NCBI GenBank assembly: GCA_030248295.1
Contig: JASANH010000928.1
Coordinates: forward strand, 62,001-126,000
Length of the DNA stretch: 64,000 bases
Direction of reading: 5' to 3'
Source of the DNA: Mesodorylaimus sp. YZB2_4
Taxonomy: Eukaryota > Nematoda > Enoplea > Dorylaimida > Dorylaimidae
The stretch's first letter is position 1, and each line of letters begins with the position of its first letter. The notes under the pieces were generated by a model, which was not told where the DNA came from, ran no database searches, and was given only the letters and a program-made list of their open reading frames with translations. Below are positions 23,455 to 34,944 of this stretch, one piece after another. Made by a program: the position numbers and the translations under genes.

Positions 23455-26400
23455 CTCATGCAATACATGTTTCACAAACAGTTCCTTCGTTTGTTCTGAT
23501 TCAAACCAATTTTTGTTCACATCGACCGCTTTTGAACAAACGTTGACCTTGAAATCGCAGTAATCCGCAAATCTGAACGTGATTGTGGTGTCCAAAGGCA
23601 CACTCGCACATCCCGTCAGTAACTGCATAAACTTCGAGACCGATTGTGTTCCTTTTGGGTCTAAAAAGGAGGGAATTCTATTTATCGGCCACATAAGTAA
23701 CTGATTACCGCTCAGCGCCCACAGTGCGATGACATTTACGCACACATGCCTCGTCGCATATATAAAAATGCCCTGTTCTCATGCCTATGTATATAGGCAA
23801 GACATTTCGACGAAGAACGCATCTAGCCTAAACCGAATGCATCATTTCGAAGAAGAATGCCGAAGAATGCATCTAAAGCCCTGGTCCTATGTGAGTCAGT
23901 CCCTGAGGTGCTTTGCGTAGAGGTCATCTGGAAGTAAACTACATCGACATCCGGGTTGCACGATTGATTCGAGCCTTACATCACAGTGGCATTACATCAA
24001 TGGATTGGCAAGAGGCCTGCTGGTTTCACTTACCTTCATCCAATTGGTCAATTATTTTTATCAGCTGCTCGTGCAACGCGTCAGAATACTCCTCGTCCTC
24101 CTCCTCAGTGATCTCAACGCTAATCATTTTCGAGATCTGATCTTTTCCAATTGTACTGTCATTAATTTTTGGAAAATATGCGTCGATCAAGATGTCAGCG
24201 ATTTCACTTCCACCCGTGCCACCGCAGATGGACAGAAACGACTGCAGCTTGCAGATACTTTCGAATCCACCAACTGAAAGGGAAATTTTATAGAGGAAGA
24301 TCCCAATATAATAACAGATTGCACAATTTAATTCCCTTGACTCACAAACCAGATTCCCTCAGGAGTCAGAAAAGATATGTCCACAAGATGCTTACGTAAT
24401 TGTCGGATCTGGGCCGCTCTTTTGAAAAGAACAACGTATTGAACAATTGCCTCAACGACAGCATCGCTTTCGTCGACTTTGACTTTAAAAAATCCTCGAC
24501 AACTGGCAGTCGGATAAACCCAGCTAACGCCAGATTTTATACCACTGTCGTTAATCAAATTGGTCAGGTCGTCGTTTTCCACGTTGGTCAATTCTTCATT
24601 ACCACTTAATACCTAAAGGATAGTTTGTCAATAGAGCACAGTAAGTTCACACTACGTGTCTCAATTGTCAACTGACCTTTTTCAACAGCTGTTGCAAATC
24701 GAACGACGGCAAATCTTCCAGCGCGGCATAGAGTTGCTCCACTTCAATTCCCCGAAAAGCGCATTTCATGGCTTGCGCTAAACCGGGCATGATTGCTTGG
24801 CCGTGACGGACGATATGGCCCATAAATTGACCACCGAGATGATACATACGCTCCATCAAATCGTCGGTTGCTGCCGTCACAATCATATGATCGTCAGTGC
24901 CTAAAAAACAAAATGACGCAGCCATGAAAGCAAGCGCACAAGGCTGGGAAAATAACAGCTTGGAATTCTCGGGCGGCGTCTGGAGGCGCTTGGGGTTTTT
25001 CCATACTAGTCAAACCATTGCGATTGAGTAACTACTCACCTTCAAACAAGGGCATCAAGACCTCCTCGCGTATAGATTGTAAATACGTATTTGTTGGTCC
25101 TTCGCCGACCCCTTCATCGAATTTGACGAGCGGTTTCTCATTTAGCCGGTCTTTCTTTGATTTCCATTGAAGCAAAATTTGATCCCGTAACGACAGACCT
25201 TCCTTCTTATAATGACGAAGCCCAATGAAAACATGTTCGCCGTTACCCAATTCCTCGTCGCGTCGTTCGCCAAACGCGTAAAAACGATGCACTGCTTTGA
25301 CAACGTCTTTTCGATTAGGACCGCCGCACAAAACTGCAACAAGAATAATATCAATGGCTATCAGATAAGCGTAAGACCAGGTGTTCTTATATTACAGAGA
25401 TTTAACAAAAAAACCAATTTCATTCCTTTTACCTTTAGTTAGCAGCTCGTTGGCGTCCTTTAAGTTCTTGGAGCAAAATTCCAAAATCACGCTGGCTAAC
25501 TCATCCGAAATGTTGTAACTTTCCACGATATTTCTTAAGCCCTCCGCCTGCGGATTCGGTTTCGCACTGGTTGCCGACGACATTGACGTTCCGTCGACAG
25601 CGAAATCGTCCTCGACATCAGGTTCCACAATCATGAAATTATTCATATTATCGACTTCATGACTGGGGCTCATTTGATCTCCTTCCGCTCCACCATCCCT
25701 TCGCCGCTTGACACCAGGATCATAATCGTCATCGCTGATGGAAGAGTTGTCGTCCGTACTTTCAATTTCGAGACCAACTCTTGACGAACGCTTCGCTGCG
25801 TACTTCGGAATCGGATTGAACTAAAAAGTGACAGCAGATATTATCTATATCATAAATCCATAACAGGGTTCCCGCCACCTTGATAGGATTTAGAGCAGAG
25901 TTTTTCAGATATTAGATTCCAGGCCCAGAGCTGCAGGCTAAGTAAAGTTTACCATGAAAGGTCTGCCATTATATCCTACTTATTAGCCTTCAAACCAGCT
26001 AGCAAGATTCCAAGCAAGCTCATTTCTTTCTTATCCATTTATTCCAGTTTCCTGTGCAACTGATTTCTTTTCTGTCCCTTCCCTTCCTTTCCGATCTTGT
26101 CGTTCCCTTATATGGGCAGAACACTTATAACTTGGCAGATGGCAGGTTCACTTAGCAAAAAGGCTGCTAGTACCATTAAATTGGCAAAAATGGCCCATGG
26201 CTGTAGAGTGTCCGTCCAACGGCCACTTTTAATTTAGGGAGCATTAGGGGATTTTTAAAAGGGACTTAGAGGGCGGTGGGAACCCTGCCATACTGTTAAA
26301 TTAACATGAAAAACTTACTTCAGAGTTAAAATAATAGCACGAATTGAACTTCAGGTCTGCCCCAGTCGCATCGTCAAAAACCTCTAAGCCAAACGTTTTT

Positions 26401-27382
26401 CGATATATCTTTTCCTCGCAAGTCTCCGTCAACGGAATCTTCATTTCGCGAGAAAATTCACGTCGGCACAAAAGTTTTAATTCGGGTATCGTGAAGTCAG
26501 CCTTGACGGTGATCTGAAACAAGAGGGTGATCAATAATCATTTTCGAAAATTCGTTTTGAGAGCAAAAACATTTGCAGTCAGCTAAGCAATCGTTGGCTC
26601 TGACTTACAGTATCTGCTGCAATCAAGGACTTGGATGCTGATTTATCATGGATTCCAGTCAAACTTATTGATTTACCCAGCCAGGTACTACAAGAGTTCT
26701 GAATATCGTTTTTTCATAACTTCTTACATACTTACAGCAAGGCTAAAACCAACTCTAGTCAGAGTCGGTTTCCCGGCTTCTTTCTTGACAGGCGACACTG
26801 CAATTTTCTAAATAAAGCAGCAGTTAGTCAACAGAAAATATCGTGGTGTACGCACATAAAGAAAGAAACTCACTCTTTCGGCTTTTTCGAGTACCAGTGC
26901 TGGCTTGCGGCCAGCTCCAGGCCTGCGACCGCCAGAACCTTTACCTCTACCATATCCGCCGCGAGTGCTACGATTTCCTTCCAAGACAACATTTTTAGCG
27001 TAATCGGACTGTCTTTGCTCGTTGACGATATCTCGAATAACGGAATACGCTAAAAACCCAAAACACTTTGGAGTGCAAAGATCGATTGCACCGTCACATG
27101 GGGGTGCTAGTACTCGAAAAAGCATCACCTGAATTCAAACAGCGGATGCCTCAGGTGCCGCCCTCTCCGACACCACCACTTGCTACTTCAGCTGTTGCTC
27201 CGTGATGATTTGTCAAAAGTTTTCCCGCACCACCAGTGTTCGTACCCGGAGATGTACCGTGCAGGATCAATTCATGACCACAGCTGAGACATTCACAAAA
27301 TGGAGCTGGTGGGGGCTTGAAACCGTGACAATCGCAAATTTCATTATTCGGAGCCGCCCCGCGGCACAAAAATAAAGCAACC
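23455..27382 (-). CDS. Transposon-borne HECT-type ubiquitin-ligase-like protein
   Basis: At least ten exons with GT-AG borders read on the minus strand, including 27382-~27167, 27050-26874, ~26812-26731, 26517-~26322, 25820-25436, ~25334-25040, ~24902-24677, ~24610-24350, ~24276-24035 and ~23700-23455. The N-terminus has a zinc-binding-like pattern CDCHGF...CECLSCGHELILHG, then a Gly/Arg-rich RGGYGRGKGSGGRRPGAGRK. A linker with acidic SDDDYDPG-type sequence follows. The C-terminal third resembles the HECT fold as found in G2E3-like and transposon proteins: MYHLGGQFMGHIVRHGQ (N-lobe), FKRAAQIRQLRKHLVDI, and FMQLLTGCASVPL (C-lobe start), then FKVNVCSKAVDV where a catalytic Cys would sit. HECT proteins pass ubiquitin through that Cys. 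No stop was met inside the exons. Start and last exon are uncertain. Confidence 0.62.
25863..26287. mobile_element. hAT-like non-autonomous element nested in transposon
   Basis: Ends read CAGGGTTCCCGCCACC on the left and, inward from the right, CAGGGTTCCCACCGCC. Flanks 'tccataac' and 'gccatact' agree at six of eight positions, suggesting a decayed 8-bp duplication. It lies in a HECT-gene intron. Confidence 0.5.
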
Positions 27383-27777
27383 TGAAACACAACAATGCTT
27401 TATTCACCCGATACACAAACACACACATGTCTTTTCCCGTATAACCATTCAATGACCACTTCCGTGATGGATTCCAGTGTGCCCACAATTGCAAGAAGCC
27501 GAATGCACTCGCCGATAGTACTGAGGACAAGGACAATTACTCTTAGTGCATCGCCCTCGTAAGACACCTTCAACGTCAATTTGATCGTTATTGTTTGGCA
27601 TACTCGACAAACACTGACTACACAGACACTGCGAGAATTCAACAAAGCCGGTATATGTACGTATTTGGGCAAAAGGCTTCGCGAAAATTCGAGAATTCGG
27701 TAAATTTGCTCGCTCATCCCCCCCGCCAATTTGGCGGGAAACTAACAGGGGATTATCAGCACTAGGTAAAGTATGGT

Positions 27778-28118
27778 TTCAAGCCGCTTACGACAGGACG
27801 ACATGATTAAATCAAAAATTTTTTGATTTTTGAAAGAATTATCCGAGACAATTTTCTTCGCAGCGAAAATTCTGAGGGATTAATCAAAAAATCAAAAACT
27901 TTTTGATTAATTTGAATAAATCAAAAAACTTTTGAATAAATCAAAAAAATTTTGAATAAATCAAAAAACTTTTGAATAAATCAAAAAACTTTTGAATAAG
28001 AATCAAAAAAACTTAGATTTTTGAAAAAACGAGGTCCAAACGGTGTTGGTTTGGAGAAAAAACAATCAAAAAATCAAAAACCGAAGAATTTTGAAAAATA
28101 TCAAAATAACCTTCCGTA
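27778..28118 (-). repeat. Right terminal inverted repeat
   Basis: Reverse complement of the left repeat with the same internal 'cttttgaataaatcaaaaaa' tandem units and the terminal CCTTCCGTA. It contains one extra block ('ccaaacggtgttggtttgg', itself an inverted pair) absent from the left copy. Confidence 0.85.
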
Positions 28119-28255
28119 ATTAAGACACTTTGTGGCACCAGTATAGAACAGTAAACTAGATAGGAAAAGAAGCCGATAAAGAATTTGTTCAATCTAAACT
28201 TTTATTTTGTTCATATGGTTGCTTACAGGCCGTTTCATCCAAGCTTATTGCAGTA

Positions 28256-29867
28256 TTAACACCCGCCTTCACACAAACTACAACAGAAATGTTGTTGCCA
28301 ACGAAGCTCGCACAAACGTTTGAATCTATCTTCTTTAATCTTGTTTAAACACTGGCGTTGTTGGGCATTGGAGACTTGATCGTTCTGAGCCTGGCTGCCA
28401 CTGCTGCCTCCAGTGCTCGAAGTGGAACTGGCCGACGTGGAGGGTCGGCTGGCACTCGAGCCACCAAAGTCGTTGTACTCATCTTGGTAATTGTTGGATT
28501 TCAAGTATGCTTTGACCTGAAAAAGTGGTTGTGTGAGAAAATTGCTGCTGTATCAGAAACCATATTTTACGCACTGCGTGTCAGAATGTGGCATACGCGT
28601 TTGATAAGACTGAGAGCTATCAGGCTATGTTGTGTCTCAGAAAGGGTGAGTAAAATATGGTTTCTGGTGGGGCTTGCTTGATGAGTGTTCAAGTGAAGAA
28701 GGCTCAGAGTTGGTCGTCACCTAGTGCCTGGGTTCGACTCCCGCTCGGGGTTGATGGTTTTGATTGTCCAGAACAACTCACCTCTTCTGGCTTGTCGGTG
28801 ACCTGGTAATTGAACTGGACAGTGTAGCATCCCACCTTCTGCACGTTACCTCGCAAGCATTTCTGCGCGTACTCGCCCATGCACGAGTCCTGATTGCACG
28901 CCCCGCCCAAACGAAACTTGCAGCTAAGATCGTTGACGCCAGGCAGACAGCAACGGCAGTTGGCACTCTGGGCGTAGATTTGGTCGCGAGTGCTCGAGTG
29001 CTCGTTGCTGCTCATCACGTTCAACTCCATTTGTAACTTGCCCCTCTACAACGACAGAAATGTCTGCTGAGTGGCGGGAGGAGGACAATGGGCACTTACT
29101 CCTCTGTTTAGTCTCTTTTTCACTTCTCCGCCCAAGCCAGTAAACTGGGCGTTGGCCTCCTTTTCCAGTTCTTGTTTGTCCGGCAAGGAGATGGTTCTCT
29201 GCATGGAGTAGGTCTTGGCGTCGATTTGCATGCACGTTCGATCGAAGTCGGCTTCGCTGGCTGTGCCCAAATTGGGCAAGTACTTATGGCCCTTCGAGTT
29301 GAGTAGTTTGTCCACTTGCTCGCTGGTCGTGCACAGATCGCAGTACCGGCTGCAACACACGACAGTGAGCACAGGCGGGGGGAACTAGTCGGACTGACCA
29401 GTAGGCCTTGCCGCCCTCCATCACGGCACCCGAGGCGGCGTCGCAGTGGTAGCCCCCGAATACTTTCTTCTCGGGCACGATGCTGTAGGGGAAATCCCAG
29501 CTGAGCACACTGCCTACGCCCAGCGGCACCTGCAGCACCCCGCTGACCTGACCACTCAAATTGGGCAGCGGCTGGTTGACTCGGATGTTGCGGAAAGTGA
29601 GCACGTATGTGCCCGGTGCCTCGAGATAGTGCACCTGACGACCCTGCCAGTTGCGGATAGTCACGTCCTTTTCGTCCAATTGGAATTGATTAGTGACTGA
29701 AAAGGGGGCCCTTGAATGAATGTGGTGGTCGCGGGTGACTCACCTCCTCGGCACTGGAAGACACTGGTGTCGTCCAACAGAATCCATACTTTGTTGGAAT
29801 TGCCCTGGGCCATAGCTGATCCAATCAGGACCACTAGCAACAAACAGGAGCCGATGGCGGGTGACAT
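28256..29867 (-). CDS. Secreted cysteine-rich protein, unknown family
   Basis: Five exons join in frame: 29867-29744, 29696-29399, 29349-29100, 29045-28782 and 28516-28256. The start MSPAIGSCLLLVVLIGSAMA is a clear signal peptide with likely cleavage before QGNSN. The mature part of about 375 residues has a beta-rich looking first half (DVTIRNWQGRQVHYLEAPG, GTYVLTFRNIRV), a CRYCDLC cluster, a charged middle, a CRCCLPGVNDLSC...CNQDSCMGEYAQKC cluster, a Ser/Gly-rich low-complexity linker (SASSTSSTGGSSGS), and a C-terminal CCSLCEGGC. Cysteine number and spacing suggest an extracellular disulfide-bonded protein. I do not recognise the family. It begins 330 bp upstream of the GMC gene end, same strand. 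All borders are standard GTGAGT/GTAAGT and CAG/TAG. Confidence 0.75.
28722..28758 (+). repeat. B-box-like fragment in intron
   Basis: 'gcctgggttcgactcccgctcgggg' resembles the T-arm of a tRNA. It is isolated in an intron of the secreted-protein gene and has no A box. Confidence 0.3.
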
Positions 29868-30186
29868 GACTCGTTTTCGATGTCGACTCTACAAAGCGCG
29901 TCCGACACGGCCAACTGGTGAGGGGGTTGCCGTACATGGTCGGAGCGGGTGTCTTATGGAGCGTGAAACTAGTCGGCCAATTGTGCCTGCCTAAGTTCGA
30001 CATCTTACAAATTGCATACTCCAAACTGGTTTATTGTATTCTGGCGAGTGCGTTGGCGTTCACGCGCTGCCACAATGGGCCCTTAGAATGGAGTATCCGG
30101 TACAACACTCGCCACAATCCAATACGAATAGGATATCAACAAAGAATAAGCACTGCGTAAAGGCAATCACCTAACCAGTTCTAATA

Positions 30187-33100
30187 TCACGAACTGGGGG
30201 TGCCAGGGAGCGAGTCATCCGACGACTGCTCTTCTCCCTCCTCGCCCTCTTCTCCCTCTTCTCCCTCTTCTCCCTCCTCCTCCTCCTCCTCCTCCTCGTG
30301 ATAGCACCCTGCCTCTTCCTCTTCTTCCGCCGTCATCCCCTGCTCCGTCCCCGCCTCGACAGGCTCCTGCTGCTGGGGCGGCTGATCGACCTGGTCCCCG
30401 GCCGACGCTAAGATGTGCTCGGCGGCCAGGTAGGCCTCCTTGATCAGATCGGCGGCCTTCTCCGCCACCATGGTCACTGGGGCGTTGGTGTTGGCCGAGA
30501 CTTGGAACGGAAATACGGACGCGTCCACGATGCGCAAGTGGTCCAGTCCGTGAACCCTGCAAGTGTATCAGGCATGGGTATCTGATCTGCATTGGCTGGA
30601 TGTCGTGCCATGTCGTACTTTATCCCTAACCCAGTGTATTCTCGTGCCTGGAAGGCTGCGGCGGGTCGGAATGAAAGATACTCTTTCCTGGCTGGGAGAC
30701 GTCAACCTGTTGGGGTCATTTTTCAGTCGAAGTTTTCGTCCCTCTGCGCCAGGCTTGGTTACACCAGCGCACTCGATGGCTAGGGAACATATGAATCGAT
30801 AATAAACATTTACCCAGGCGGGAGTCGAACCCTCCCCTGCCTAGCGTGAGAGGCAGGGGCCTAGACCGCTGCCCCACGACCCCAGTCTGGGAGGGTGCTC
30901 GAGTTTGGGTGTTCATGTCCATGTTTTATTCCATCACCAAAAACTTGGGCGCGCTCGAGGGTGAAGGGGCGGGGTGACTGGTTCGGCATGGCTTGGTTCC
31001 TGGCCTGCACAGTATTCTAGGCATTTGAGAGTAGGACTCTTAGAACCTCCAGGGGCTGCTTGAATTGCGTCTTTACAAGTCTGCAGTGTGGTTGTTGTTG
31101 ATAGGACACCCTTGGGCGGGCCAACGAGTTCACAAGGTCCCCCACACCTGTTTACCTGAGTTTGGTATCGACCACACTGTTCTGGCCCTCCTTGCCCATC
31201 CGGCACGTGCCAACGGGGTGGTAGACAGTGAGGAGCATGTTGGTGACGTGGCAGGCCAAGTATTCGTCCGACCACAATTCCAGGTGCTCGCATCCCGGGG
31301 CGTGCTCAGCCGCCACGCGTAGATCATAGGCCTTTGCTTCGGGACTATTCATCATTTTCAAGGCTAGTTTCAAGCCCACCACGAGAATTCGGACATCCAC
31401 ATCGTTTTGCAAGTACTTGGGATCGATGATGGGGTACTCGAACGGGTCCGAACTACGGAGTCGTATCTCGCCCGTGTTGTGCGGGTGGAGCAGTATGGGC
31501 AGCAATCCCATTCGCTTACGACCCACTGATTCCGAGGCCGGGTATAAAGAGGAGGCTGACTAGAAGAGACAGGGGCTGCAAGTACAATACCCCCATCGGG
31601 TCGAGTCGGGGTCCTAAGCAAACCCACCTCTGGTCTCAGGTTGAACACGTCGAACGGGTGGGCGATGGTGCCACCGATCAGGTACAATTGCAGGTCGGGC
31701 CAAGGGTCGTCGGTCACACCAGAACGAATGAACGACGAGAACTCGATGCCCGATCCGGCCAAGGGACCTGCAATGAGGATGGTAGGAGTGGGACTGAGGA
31801 TGACCCTACTTACCAGTGCCCAGCACATAATAGCGCAGTTGAGCCAGCAGGAACTGGAGGGAGTCGTTGGGGTCGACGCCAGTGAACGTTGCTTCAGTGT
31901 CGTTGATGGTGGCCGAGAGGGGGACCCACACGTGGTCGTACATGTTCTTACCCACGGCCTCGTTCTCGACCACCACTCGTACGCCGTGCTTCTCCAGCTC
32001 CGCCCTGGGTCCCACTCCGGACAGCATGAGCAGTTGGGGGGTGCCGATGGCGCCCGCACTCACGATCACCTCCCTGATCGCCGCCACCCGCCTTGTCCGA
32101 CCATCGTGCACGAACTCCACTCCAGTCGCCAGCGGCTGCAGCTCTGGGTCCGAGTCGTCGATCAACAATCGAGTCACGTGCGCGTGGGTCAGCACGTGGA
32201 CACGGTCTGGGTGCTGGCGGACTGCGGGACGGAGATAGGCTTCGGCCGTGCTCATTCGACGACCATTGCGAAGAGCACGTTGAACGCTGCTGAAACCTGA
32301 AACCAGACCAGCTGGCTCCGAGTTTTGCAGCCTCCGTTCGGGATCTTCGAACAGGGGACTCAGCTGAGGTGGTGACCACGGTCGTGCACATGGCCACCAC
32401 CCCAGCTTAGTACCTGTGGCCATGCCGCAGTACCGTGGCACTGCTCACTGCCAGCATCCCTGTTTCGCTTGACCACGACACCTACCAGGGGCTAGGTCTG
32501 GATGCCCCTGTAACCAAGCCTGGCAGGCGCAGGGAAGAGTGTGGCTGAGGGATAATAACTCCAACTGGAACAGGCAAGTCTTGCGGCTGAAACATCAACC
32601 CAAATGGGTTGACCCTTCCTAGCCAAGAAAAATCGATTATTCTCCCACTCGCCAGAGCCAGAGCTGGGGTTACACCTCGAGCAGACATGTGTTCCATTGC
32701 GGCCATTCGTCACCTCGCCCACAGCGATGAGCCACAAAAGGAATTGGAACTTTCAGGTCAAGAAGCATAAGCCACAATGTAGGCCCACCACAAACACTGA
32801 CTTCGACCAAGACAGACCCAGTCCCGAGCTGACTCAGAAATACTGCCAGTAGAGCTGCCAGCAGGTGGGAAGCCCTGCTTGATATACAAAGTTGCCAGTT
32901 GCCGGAGCCTATGGGAAGAAGAGGACATGGGTCACTCCTCCCATAACGTCAGAGAAAATAATGGACTATCGCTATCGTTTGTCAAATGAGAAATGGTCCT
33001 CGTCAAAAATTCAAATTTGAAATATGGCGGGAAAATTTGTATGAATCATCTGCATCATCCGGACCTTGCCTGCCCTGTAGTCTACCCTGTTTCTAACACA

Positions 33101-34560
33101 GGCGCAGGCTCAGTGCCAGTGTTGGGCACCTCGGAGGCACCTATTACAGGGGTGCTAACTTGGAAGTCTGGTGCGTCAGCCTGGGCAACTCCTCTAACAG
33201 ACCATCCCAATCTCAACTGATTTGTACTAGTAGCCATTGCAGCACAGGTGTGGGAAGAATTGTTTGCCACCAGAACTTTGCCTTTTCATAGAAAAACCGA
33301 TGTTTCTATACACGGTTTCTCTGGAAGGACCCACTGCAAGTGCCACAATAGCTCCTGGTAAAAGTGAGTTTCAGGAAAGAGCAGTAGAGTCTTCCCCGCT
33401 TTTAATACAGGCCCAGCCTCGGTGCTAGAGTTTGGCCCAGGGAAACTCCTCTGATAGGCCATCCCAATCTCAATTGAATTTCATAAGTGACCAATGCAGT
33501 ACAGCAGAGCATTGCAGAGACAATTCTTCCCAGCACAATTGTCGTCCCAGCATTTTGCATTTTTCAAAATAAAATAAAATGCATAAAGAAGAACTGTTTC
33601 CCACATGTAATTTGCCTTTTTCCAGAAAAGGCGATGTTTCTATACACGATTTCTCTGGAAGGACCCACCGGAAGTGCCACAATAGCTGCTGGTAAAAGTG
33701 AGTTTCAGAAAAGAGCAGTAAAGTCCTCTCACCTTGTTGATCGTCTTGTCCTCCCATCAAGTTGATATCGTCTCGCCACGGGTACCCCAAACTCTTGGCC
33801 GCCTCGACCAGCGCGGCTGCCAATGGCGTGAGTCCAGTATCAGTCAAGGTGACTGGCCCTGTGAACCCGTGCAAATCCGCCTTGTCGCGCAGTCGTTGAA
33901 TGTTACTGGCATCCTCGCATTTCTTGAAATATGGGAGCACATCGTCGAAACTCCAACCCGAGCCAGGTCCCAGCTCGCGATCCCACAACTCGTAGTCGTA
34001 TCGACTGCCCCGCACGTGGGCCGCCCCGTAGTGCGAGCTACATCCGCCCAGGCCCCTACCCCGAGGCCACTTGCTCACCTGCAACAAAGTGGTGCAGTGG
34101 TGAGCACAACCAGTACCCACAACCTACTTTGTCCACTAGCCCCTGACAACAGTTGGTCTGCGGCTGGGTCCTGTATTTCCAATCGAAATCAGAGTACTGC
34201 AACTGTTGTTCCATGGACATCCACTGGGTGTAGGGGAAATCATAGTCGTCGTGGCCAGCCTCCAACACCAGCACACTCACATTGTCCAACTCGGCCAGCC
34301 TGGCCGCCAGCACGCAACCCGCTGTTCCAGCCCCCACTGCAAACCACCACATGCCAAGTCCATCACTCACTGCACACCCACACCCACTCACCAATCACAT
34401 AGTCGTAGCTGTCCAACAGGGCGTCCTCCCTGACCACAATCGACGACCCCCAGTACACCCTCCTCGCCCAGTACACCAACACGGCCAGCACAACAGGCAC
34501 CACCAGCTTCTTCATCCTCGCACCACTCTTCGCGCAGCCTGCCGGAACTGCAGTCGACAT
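30187..34560 (-). CDS. GMC-family FAD-dependent oxidoreductase
   Basis: Seven exons join in frame: 34560-34392, 34336-34128, 34078-33733, 32296-31814, 31767-31628, 31559-31156 and 30556-30187. The start at 34560 follows an apparent 3' splice site (ACTTTGCAG), so a 5' untranslated exon is likely; [20 protein letters not shown] is a signal-anchor. The FAD-binding Rossmann motif [18 protein letters not shown] crosses the first intron. GMC signatures follow: [19 protein letters not shown] (signature 1) and [16 protein letters not shown] (signature 2). The C-terminal catalytic His is in [14 protein letters not shown]. This is the glucose/choline dehydrogenase-like superfamily, which oxidises alcohols using FAD; the substrate cannot be told. 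The last exon adds an unusual, almost pure Glu/Gly acidic tail encoded by a GAG/GAA-type repeat at about 30225-30300. Intron 3 (1.4 kb) holds repeats. Confidence 0.88.
30680..30775 (-). repeat. Dispersed 'ACATCAACCCG' repeat, inverted copy
   Basis: Contains 'gggagacgtcaacctgttgg' and 'gccaggcttggttacacc', the reverse of the family core. It lies in the last intron of the GMC gene. Confidence 0.55.
30815..30885 (-). repeat. tRNA-Glu-like sequence in GMC intron
   Basis: Minus strand shows GGCAGCGGTCTAGG (A-box-like), CTGCCTCTCACGC (CTC anticodon-like) and GGGTTCGACTCCC (B box). The T stem pairs but the acceptor stem does not, so a SINE head is more likely than a functional tRNA gene. Confidence 0.5.
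32500..32645 (+). repeat. Dispersed 'ACATCAACCCG' repeat, direct copy
   Basis: 'taaccaagcctggcaggcgc' and 'gaaacatcaacccaaatggg' define the same family as 22019-22165. It lies in intron 3 of the GMC gene. Confidence 0.6.
33170..33740. repeat. Tandem duplication in GMC intron 3
   Basis: Two diverged copies start near 33170 and 33430. Each contains 'ccatcccaatctcaa', 'cgatgtttctatacac', 'tttctctggaaggaccca' and 'ggtaaaagtgagtttcag'. The second copy abuts the exon 3 donor at 33732. Confidence 0.65.
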
Positions 34561-34944
34561 AACTGCAAAGTAGAACAGCCTATCTCGACGACTACAAAAC
34601 TGGTCTGTACACAACCACGGCAAACATACGCGCACCCGCCTGAGATTCATTTATCTCATAACCACATCATCGTTTACAGCCTTTATACACTTCTAACGGA
34701 GCATCGGAGACGCTGCCGAACTCAATTTTACCACACTTTTCGTATAAGCAACAGGCTGTCCAAACCAGTTCTAACACAGAAAGAAGGCGCCTTATCTTTT
34801 GCATTTGACATATATGGAAAGCAAACACCATCAAATGATCCACCACTCATTTCCATCAAATTCCGGTAGTCATTTTCAGACCACGTTAGAAAGCAATTGT
34901 CATGCAAGGAAACGAGTGGTAAGAACAATTTGATGGTGGCATGA

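Larger units (their letters stand above)
19525..28118. mobile_element. Complete 8.6-kb DNA transposon with integrase and HECT genes
   Basis: Both ends start TACGGAAGGTTATTTTGAT in inverted orientation and the flanks carry a 5-bp duplication ATTAA (19520-19524 and 28119-28123). Inverted repeats run about 330 bp. Inside are an integrase-core transposase on the plus strand (20503-21387, broken) and a HECT-like gene on the minus strand (27382-23455). Other insertions nested within it are a SINE-like repeat near 22019-22165 and a hAT-like element at 25863-26287. Eukaryotic transposons with this type of integrase core exist (the family called IS3EU/'integrase core' in fish and invertebrates, from memory); the exact superfamily needs a database comparison. 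Confidence 0.82.

Noticed and set aside
30815..30885. Functional tRNA-Glu gene on the minus strand
   Set aside because: A and B boxes are present but the acceptor stem does not pair, so it was recorded as a SINE-like piece.
31641..32300. 219-codon plus-strand open frame
   Set aside because: Antisense to GMC exons 4 and 5, which have clear family motifs and splice sites.
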